Below are positions 21,083 to 24,403 of a stretch of 24,403 nt of DNA, in pieces. A program made the position numbers and the translations under genes. The notes below the pieces were generated by a model. The model had not been told where the DNA came from and did not search any database. It was given only the letters and a program-made list of their open reading frames with translations. The stretch spans positions 1 to 24,403 of the IMG/VR virus record IMGVR_UViG_3300035698_004351; one strand, 5' to 3'. Numbering within the stretch: the stretch's first letter is position 1; each line of letters opens with the position of its first letter. Source of the stretch: a virus.

Positions 21083-21172
21083 AAATAAAAAAGACCGGCT
21101 GTCCCACAACAACCGATCTTTCTCTTTAGGAAATTTAAATCACTGTTGATTTTTAGAGTGGTTTACTCCACT
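21083..21172 (-). ncRNA. Candidate small RNA of about 90 nt
   Basis: A promoter (21179-21206) would start RNA near 21172, and a strong terminator ends it near 21085, with no start codon plus ribosome site and no ORF in between. The 5' end can form AGUGG-AGUAAA-CCACU (21172-21157); an unpaired A/U-rich middle follows, then the terminator stem. This is the organisation of a regulatory RNA or an attenuated leader upstream of the terminase operon. I recognise no known RNA family. Confidence 0.4.
21085..21120 (-). terminator. Strong intrinsic terminator upstream of terS
   Basis: Minus-strand RNA: AAGAUCGGUUG (21120-21110) pairs with CAGCCGGUCUU (21101-21091) over 11 bp with two G-U pairs and an 8-nt loop, followed by a U-run ending in UUUA-UUU. 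It isolates the early-type block above from the terminase operon unless antitermination occurs. Confidence 0.85.
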
Positions 21173-21178
21173 TTAATC

Positions 21179-21206
21179 AATATATTATGTTTTCAGTATT
21201 TGTCAA
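21179..21206 (-). promoter_or_regulatory. Promoter of the candidate small RNA
   Basis: TTGACA (21206-21201), 16-nt spacer, TATATT (21184-21179) on the minus strand. The -35 lies in an 18-bp direct repeat (21200-21217) whose other copy at 21510-21527 lacks a -10 at the right place. It overlaps the last codons of the 21203-21481 gene. Confidence 0.55.
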
Positions 21207-21217
21207 GAACAATTATT
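21200..21217. repeat. Direct repeat, copy 1 (flanks the 92-residue gene)
   Basis: TTGTCAAGAACAATTATT, identical to 21510-21527; similarity extends beyond with one or two indels (GTTTTCAGTAT here, GTTTTCGTATT there). It covers the last codons of the 92-residue gene and a -35 box. Confidence 0.85.
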
Positions 21218-21481
21218 TATCCCTTTGTCGATTATATTATTTACCTTTTCTGACATTTCCTGTTCTTCTTTATCCGGCCGCAAAGAGCTAAGCCTAAATA
21301 AATCTATTTTAAGATGTGTTTCTTCACAAAAGATTTCCATTTTTTCTACTTTCTCTATTGATATTTCTCCCGCTATATCTACGTTTTTTTTATTAAACAG
21401 ATAATCTCTCAGGTATTTTATGATTGCCATTTTTCTTTTCTTTGTCATTGTTGAGCCATATCTTACTATTTCATTTGTCAT
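21203..21481 (-). CDS. Small charged helical protein, 92 residues
   Basis: ATG 21481 is chosen because GTGAGGG precedes it at about 7 nt; an earlier start at 21544 would run through the intergenic repeat. The product is Lys/Glu-rich and mostly helical (TKKRKMAIIKYLRDYLFNKK, EISIEKVEKMEIFCEETHL), ending in NNIIDKGINNCS. No family recognised. It is flanked by an 18-bp direct repeat that includes its own final codons, indicating that it was gained or could be lost as a unit. As the last gene before a strong terminator it closes the early-type block. Confidence 0.6.
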   Translation of the reverse strand: MTNEIVRYGSTMTKKRKMAIIKYLRDYLFNKKNVDIAGEISIEKVEKMEIFCEETHLKIDLFRLSSLRPDKEEQEMSEKVNNIIDKGINNCS

Positions 21482-21509
21482 TTTACCCTCACTTTTTAGT
21501 TTTCGTATT

Positions 21510-21527
21510 TTGTCAAGAACAATTATT
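21510..21527. repeat. Direct repeat, copy 2
   Basis: Second copy of the 18-bp sequence, 310 bp away, located between the stop of the 111-residue gene and the start of the 92-residue gene. Here the TTGACA box is followed by no recognisable -10. Confidence 0.85.
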
Positions 21528-21530
21528 GTC

Positions 21531-21866
21531 TTACCAAAAACCAATTTCTTTTAATTTCTCCGTTATCATATTTTTATTTTTGACAATATATGGCATTAAA
21601 ATTTCCAGTGGTATTCTTTGATTCCATTTTTCTCTGGGCATGTGACGTGAATCAACGGGATCGGTATGTATTTCACCTTTTTCATCAAAATAAACAAAAT
21701 AAGATAACGAACCATCGCCTCTTGAAAATCTTGCATCCCATATTATAAAACCAAAATCAAATCGCGGGTATCTTATACAATGTGTGCGTTGACTATTCGT
21801 ATGATATTGCACCGGAAATAACTTTGCCATTTCTTCATTTGTCATTTTAACATTATGTTTGCTCAT
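21531..21866 (-). CDS. Hypothetical protein, 111 residues
   Basis: Starts in ATGA overlap with the stop of the preceding 65-residue zinc-finger gene. Aromatic and mixed alpha/beta: RYPRFDFGFIIWDARFSRG, then LSYFVYFDEKGEIHTDPVD and a helical end (MPYIVKNKNMITEKLKEIGFW). I recognise no family. The pattern of two aromatic strands followed by an acidic turn resembles small single-domain phage proteins that bind host enzymes, but nothing specific can be said. The internal Met at residue 8 lacks a ribosome site, so the longer start is kept. Confidence 0.6.
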   Translation of the reverse strand: MSKHNVKMTNEEMAKLFPVQYHTNSQRTHCIRYPRFDFGFIIWDARFSRGDGSLSYFVYFDEKGEIHTDPVDSRHMPREKWNQRIPLEILMPYIVKNKNMITEKLKEIGFW

Positions 21867-22060
21867 TTCCCCACGCTTTCATATTTGCCGGAAGAGTTTC
21901 TTTTTTGAACAGTATCACAAGTTCTGCACCTTCTAAATTTTCCCACCTTAGTATAACCAAATGCGTGTCCATACCATTTACAATACTCTTTGGGATATCC
22001 ACTCTCTTGTGCATATTTCCGAATCTCATTCATTTGACTATTACTTATTTCATTCCCCAT
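21863..22060 (-). CDS. Small zinc-finger protein, 65 residues
   Basis: C27-x4-H32 and C45-x2-C48 (YCKWYGHAF ... RCRTCDT) form a four-ligand zinc site like that of DUF1660-type small prophage proteins, preceded by a helix (NSQMNEIRKYAQESG). GAGGAG lies about 6 nt before ATG 22060. Stop overlaps the next start as ATGA. The same ligand spacing recurs in the 22470-22721 product, so the two may be distant paralogues. DNA- or protein-binding is inferred from the zinc site only. Confidence 0.65.
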   Translation of the reverse strand: MGNEISNSQMNEIRKYAQESGYPKEYCKWYGHAFGYTKVGKFRRCRTCDTVQKRNSSGKYESVGK

Positions 22061-22148
22061 TATTTCTCCTCGCTTTCACAGACGTTGCCGATACGCTCTT
22101 CCCGTCTTTAATCAGGCATTTCATAGATTCTGTCTGGCTATCGTTCAT
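22050..22148 (-). CDS. Possible 33-codon overlapping gene
   Basis: ATG 22148 lies within the last codons of the 111-residue gene (ending AATGAACGATAG), and the frame runs across the 77-nt gap into the start of the zinc-finger gene, ending at TGA 22050. The product (NDSQTESMKCLIKDGKSVS is its first half) has the composition of real small phage proteins and explains the gap, but no good ribosome site is present, so it would depend on coupling. An inner ATG at 22124 is an alternative start. Another frame of the gap also looks somewhat protein-like, so certainty is low. Confidence 0.4.
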   Translation of the reverse strand: MNDSQTESMKCLIKDGKSVSATSVKARRNNGE

Positions 22149-22473
22149 TCAGTGCATCGGTAAGCTCTTTGATGAGCGCATCCTTCTGCTCGATAGCATT
22201 ATCAGCCTTCAATACCATAGCTACATCTTGACTTTGCGGGAATAGCTGTTGTTGTTCATCGGCTTGTTCTGTGGCATCGAGACAGGCTTGACAACGCTTA
22301 ATATCTAACCAATTTTGTGTTAAGGACATAATCCTATGGAAAACTTTACATCTTTTGCGCCCATTGGGGGCATCAGAAATATTATACCTTTTGCATTTAT
22401 CTCCACAATACTGATTGTTATCCCCTTTAAACTCAATGTTAGTCGGTACGAGTATCGTTTGTTTCTCAGTCAT
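22138..22473 (-). CDS. Cys-rich phage protein, 111 residues
   Basis: Five Cys: YC23GDKC27, RC42KVFHR and RC61QAC64, a spacing common in small phage proteins where the first pair is followed by a Cys-x-x-phe/his loop and a final CxxC; probably binds one or two zinc ions. The C-terminal part (about 66-111) is Gln/Glu-rich and then helical (DNAIEQKDALIKELTDALNER), likely a coiled coil for dimerisation. ATG 22473 overlaps the stop of the upstream gene as ATGA. Function unknown; DNA-binding or host-factor binding is plausible. Confidence 0.62.
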   Translation of the reverse strand: MTEKQTILVPTNIEFKGDNNQYCGDKCKRYNISDAPNGRKRCKVFHRIMSLTQNWLDIKRCQACLDATEQADEQQQLFPQSQDVAMVLKADNAIEQKDALIKELTDALNER

Positions 22474-22721
22474 GTCGTTCTCCTGTATATTCCCTGAATC
22501 TCTTTAAATCTTTCAGATTGTATATGACCACATCGGGTGCATATTCTTAGCTTCAAATACCCATGTAGATTAAGAATAGGAACTATCGTATCAATTCTTT
22601 CCCATTCACCTTTGTGAAAACCGAACCAACACAAAACCTTACCTCTCCATTGTCGTATCGTTCGTTTCTCGGTCATGATCACCCCACCGCTTAATTCAAG
22701 AGGTGTCTGTATGTTAGTCAT
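22470..22721 (-). CDS. Small zinc-finger protein, DUF1660-like, 83 residues
   Basis: The core LC31WFGFH36KGEW, then LRIC61TRC64GHIQ gives C-x4-H and C-x2-C ligands, as in DUF1660 prophage proteins, with the characteristic FG before His. AAGGAG precedes ATG 22721 by 6-7 nt. A second in-frame ATG at 22676 with GGTGGGGTG upstream would give a 68-residue form beginning MTEKRTI, like the MTEKQTI start of the next gene, so two forms or the shorter one alone are possible. No function established for the family. Confidence 0.62.
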   Translation of the reverse strand: MTNIQTPLELSGGVIMTEKRTIRQWRGKVLCWFGFHKGEWERIDTIVPILNLHGYLKLRICTRCGHIQSERFKEIQGIYRRTT

Positions 22722-22731
22722 GGCATTCTCC

Positions 22732-22824
22732 TTACTTTTTATTCCAGATAAGTGGATATATTGAAATCATAACTGCAATAAATATAAGTACGATTGTTTG
22801 TATAATCTCATTTATCTCATTCAT
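22732..22824 (-). CDS. 30-residue single-span membrane protein
   Basis: ATG 22824 overlaps the stop of the preceding gene as ATGA and AAAGGAG lies 7 nt upstream within that gene's last codons. Sequence: NEINEIIQT, a hydrophobic stretch IVLIFIAVMISIYPLIW (17 residues, enough to span a membrane), then NKK. The topology is N-out or N-in undecidable. Similar tiny membrane proteins in phages can be lysis regulators, holin-like or host-envelope modifiers; nothing here decides. Ends 11 nt before the next start. Confidence 0.65.
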   Translation of the reverse strand: MNEINEIIQTIVLIFIAVMISIYPLIWNKK

Positions 22825-23510
22825 GACTCACTCCTTTCAACTTCATTAAGCTCAATCCACGTTTTATCAGCGGTGTAGATTGTGAGCGGTAAGCCTTTGT
22901 AAGTTAAGCTAAAATCATCTTTAGCTGTAAAACCGGCTACAATTTTACAGTGCTTCAGATTTATATTATTAGGCTCAAGAAGTTCATACGGAAAGCATTC
23001 ATACCCTTTACCATCAGCCGTCTTGCTTGGACGGGTGTGTTGAGCGTTCCACCACGGAATAAATGATTTGTGTATAAAATCTTCCTTTGCTTCAGCATCA
23101 AACTCATAGTCATATTCTGGATAATGGGGGACATCGATATACATTGCCAGCTCATTAAGCTCATTTCCTGTCAACTCACTCACACGCTTGACCTGTGTCG
23201 TGATCGTCAGCTTGGTGTCGGTTTTCTGTGGGACTGTATATTCTTTGTCGTAGAGACATGTAACAGGATACTGACGATTAGTCTCATAGTGCTTTGTTGG
23301 CGCATACAGCACATACTCATCGGAGCTGTAACGAAGAGGAACTTCAATATCAATAAGTAAGTTTGCATCTGAGAATATCGCTATACCGTGTGATATTTCC
23401 CTGAGATAATACCCCTCTGGAGGCTGACTAATTAGTAGTCGCACCATTACTCCTTGTTCGTTAGATAAAATATTGCCAGCCTCTTTCTTTGTTACAAATA
23501 TCCTTTTCAT
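22821..23510 (-). CDS. Unrecognised 229-residue protein, possibly ASCH/PUA-like
   Basis: ATG 23510 with AAAGGAAG upstream. Mixed alpha/beta. The run ITTQVKRVSELTGNELNELA (about residues 104-123) followed by FIPWWNAQHTRP near 150-161 and a beta end (LPLTIYTADKTWIELNE) recalls the ASCH-type phage proteins, in which a strand with an RV element is followed by an acidic helix and a W-N segment. Residue order and length fit only loosely, so the call is tentative. It lies between an endonuclease and small membrane and zinc genes, typical of early accessory genes. If ASCH-like, RNA binding would be expected. No Cys cluster or signal peptide. Confidence 0.4.
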   Translation of the reverse strand: MKRIFVTKKEAGNILSNEQGVMVRLLISQPPEGYYLREISHGIAIFSDANLLIDIEVPLRYSSDEYVLYAPTKHYETNRQYPVTCLYDKEYTVPQKTDTKLTITTQVKRVSELTGNELNELAMYIDVPHYPEYDYEFDAEAKEDFIHKSFIPWWNAQHTRPSKTADGKGYECFPYELLEPNNINLKHCKIVAGFTAKDDFSLTYKGLPLTIYTADKTWIELNEVERSES

Positions 23511-23524
23511 TTACACACTTCCTT

Positions 23525-24067
23525 TCAAATGTGAGTCCAGAATTCCCTGCCTACTATCCTGTGGACATATTTAGCTGTTACTCCATAATCTTTGGCAATA
23601 TTTCTATGAAGCTCTTTGTTTAAAGCCCTCGACCTGATATTTTTTATATCCTTGTCGGTTAGCTTTGATCGAGGGTTGTTTTCGCCGGTGATACTTACTA
23701 ATCCTATACGGAAAGCATGTTTGTTATTTTCAGAGCATGTAACTAATTCCAAGTTATCAAGCCTATTGTCAGTTTTAATTCCGTTTATGTGATTCATCAC
23801 TAAGCCTCGCGGTATATCACCATTGAAATATATCCATATTATTCTATGCACGAGACAGGCTACTTGCTTGCCATTAACAGCTATAAAAACTTGAAGATAC
23901 CCTTTGTCATGGTTCTTGCTTCCCACCATTCTTGGCTGTATTTTTTCATCCTTATTCTTCCAACGTTTCGTCATTAAACGCCAGATTTCCCCGGTATCTC
24001 TAATCTCAAAATACCCCTTGTTAATCATATCAATAAAATAGTGTTCGTTGTTTGCAGACTTACTCAT
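23525..24067 (-). CDS. HNH homing-type endonuclease, 180 residues
   Basis: ATG 24067 (GAGGA upstream) rather than TTG 24106, which lies in the terminator stem. The HNH core spans about residues 70-118: VHR with His 74, MNHINGIKTDNRLDNLELV with Asn 92, His 93 and Asn 101/105, and SENNKHAF with Asn 115 and His 117; this is the HNH_3-like arrangement typical of phage free-standing homing endonucleases. An N-terminal beta region (GEIWRLMT, GYLQVFIAVNGKQVACL) resembles NUMOD4-type DNA contacts, and the C-terminal KLTDKDIKNIRSRALNKEL to TAKYVHRIV is a helix-turn-helix. It is preceded by its own promoter and attenuator-like leader, so it looks like a self-contained cassette inserted after a 22-residue ORF. 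Confidence 0.88.
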   Translation of the reverse strand: MSKSANNEHYFIDMINKGYFEIRDTGEIWRLMTKRWKNKDEKIQPRMVGSKNHDKGYLQVFIAVNGKQVACLVHRIIWIYFNGDIPRGLVMNHINGIKTDNRLDNLELVTCSENNKHAFRIGLVSITGENNPRSKLTDKDIKNIRSRALNKELHRNIAKDYGVTAKYVHRIVGREFWTHI

Positions 24068-24081
24068 AGTGTTCCTCACAA

Positions 24082-24144
24082 AAAAAGCGATACCCCTGTG
24101 GTCCAAGAAACTACGGATAGTTTCAAACAGGAATATCGCTTTTT
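24082..24144 (-). terminator. Terminator/attenuator in the HNH leader
   Basis: Minus-strand RNA: AAAAAGCGAUA (24144-24134) pairs with UAUCGCUUUUU (24092-24082), then CCUG with CAGG (24131-24128 with 24098-24095), and an inner perfect hairpin GAAACUA-UCCG-UAGUUUC (24124-24107). U7 ends the structure and the HNH ribosome site begins 2-4 nt later. Promoter start is about 34 nt upstream of the stem. Confidence 0.75.
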
Positions 24145-24177
24145 AATATCATATAAAAACTCCGTAGTATCTTGGAC
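24101..24177 (-). promoter_or_regulatory. Alternative long-range pairing that would break the terminator
   Basis: The RNA 5' end GUCCAAGAUACUACGGA (24177-24161) is complementary at 16 of 17 positions to UCCGUAGUUUCUUGGAC (24117-24101), which lies inside the terminator loop and contains one arm of its inner hairpin. The two folds exclude each other except as a pseudoknot, the layout of an antiterminator/terminator switch. Confidence 0.6.
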
Positions 24178-24183
24178 TGTTTA

Positions 24184-24211
24184 ATTATAACACATTAATT
24201 CTAAATGTCAA
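24184..24211 (-). promoter_or_regulatory. Strong promoter of the HNH gene
   Basis: TTGACA (24211-24206), 16-nt spacer, TATAAT (24189-24184), with TGT before it as extended -10; consensus at both boxes. Predicted start at A24178/G24177, exactly where the antiterminator strand begins. It matches the portal promoter at 29 of 33 positions. Confidence 0.85.
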
Positions 24212-24214
24212 CCT

Positions 24215-24283
24215 TTAAAAGCACCCTGTGTCCTGCTGATTAATCTGGCGTGATAGTTCGGTTGTTGTGTAGAAGTTTTTCAT
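24215..24283 (-). CDS. 22-residue ORF directly before the HNH promoter
   Basis: ATG 24283 overlaps the stop of the preceding partial gene as ATGA; GAGGCGAC upstream is a fair ribosome site. Product MKNFYTTTELSRQINQQDT plus GCF. The N-terminus resembles that of the broken gene at 18583-18776 (FYTAREV...IN), which should be about 64 residues, so this ORF is probably the N-terminal stump of a similar gene cut by arrival of the HNH cassette; a genuine short peptide is the alternative. Confidence 0.5.
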   Translation of the reverse strand: MKNFYTTTELSRQINQQDTGCF

Positions 24284-24403
24284 TTAGTCGCCTCTCGTCT
24301 CATTAATTGTTCCATTTCTGCTATTTCTTTCTGATATTTTCTAATTGCTATTTGCCGATTAATAACCCTGCGATGAAGCCCGTTGAGACGATTTTTGAAT
24401 AGT
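24280..24403 (-). CDS. Partial gene, C-terminal 40 residues (N-terminus outside the window)
   Basis: Open from the window edge to TGA 24280. The visible part is strongly basic then helical: LFKNRLNGLHRRVINRQIA followed by IRKYQKEIAEMEQLMRREA and TK, likely a coiled coil. It ends in an ATGA overlap with the 22-residue ORF. No family can be named from the fragment. Confidence 0.55.
   Translation of the reverse strand, partial: LFKNRLNGLHRRVINRQIAIRKYQKEIAEMEQLMRREATK

Noticed and set aside
1-24403. tRNA genes, integrase or attachment site
   Set aside because: I saw no cloverleaf-like segment with a TTCRA arm, no recombinase motif and no att-type repeat; a tRNA scan would be needed to exclude tRNAs fully.

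Overview
The window is one leftward-transcribed stretch of a tailed double-stranded DNA phage or prophage: every gene I can support lies on the minus strand, so gene order is read from high to low coordinates. The head-tail gene set is HK97-like. The tail tube, two-frame tail chaperone and long tape measure, with no sheath gene visible, point to a siphovirus-type tail. Starts mostly carry strong GGAGG-type ribosome binding sites, and several promoters have TTGACA / TATAAT-type boxes. This suggests a bacterial host with ordinary sigma-70 promoters and argues against Bacteroidota. The host cannot be named from the sequence. No integrase, lysis or replication gene is visible.

Layout in transcription order. 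(1) 24403-21200 is an early-type block of very small, mostly overlapping genes: a cut-off coiled gene, a 22-residue ORF, an HNH endonuclease with its own promoter and a leader that can fold two ways, an unrecognised 229-residue protein, a 30-residue membrane protein and several small Cys-rich proteins. (2) 21217-21024 is a regulatory strip with two promoters, a probable ~90-nt RNA and a strong terminator. (3) 21012-19080 holds the terminase small and large subunits, which overlap by 128 nt. (4) 19068-17904 is an interlude of five small genes, three of which have a broken reading frame, one by an exact 14-bp tandem duplication. (5) 17881-17786 is a promoter plus terminator directly before the portal gene. 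(6) 17771-12533 carries portal, Mu-F-like head protein, a protease with a long extra C-terminus including a Cys cluster, and major capsid protein. (7) 12421-6528 and 5335-3654 hold an unusually large set of probable virion-surface proteins: two beta-helix paralogues, a tandem pair of ~200-residue paralogues, a protein with a Sec signal peptide, and two genes carrying one and two copies of the same domain. Small charged proteins are interspersed. (8) 6507-5505 and 3641-1 hold the connector, head closure, tail terminator, gp10-like protein, tail tube, tail chaperone (G plus a frameshifted T extension) and the start of the tape measure.

How it works together: terminase packages DNA through the portal into a capsid matured by the protease, and connector and closure proteins join this to a tail whose length is set by the tape measure with help of the G/GT chaperones. 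The decoration-type genes sit between capsid and connector and probably coat the head or neck. The least ordinary parts are the promoter-plus-terminator leaders (HNH, portal, and the strip before terS), the +1/-2 frame relation of the tail chaperone, the signal-peptide protein inside the virion operon, and the cluster of frame-broken small genes between terminase and portal.
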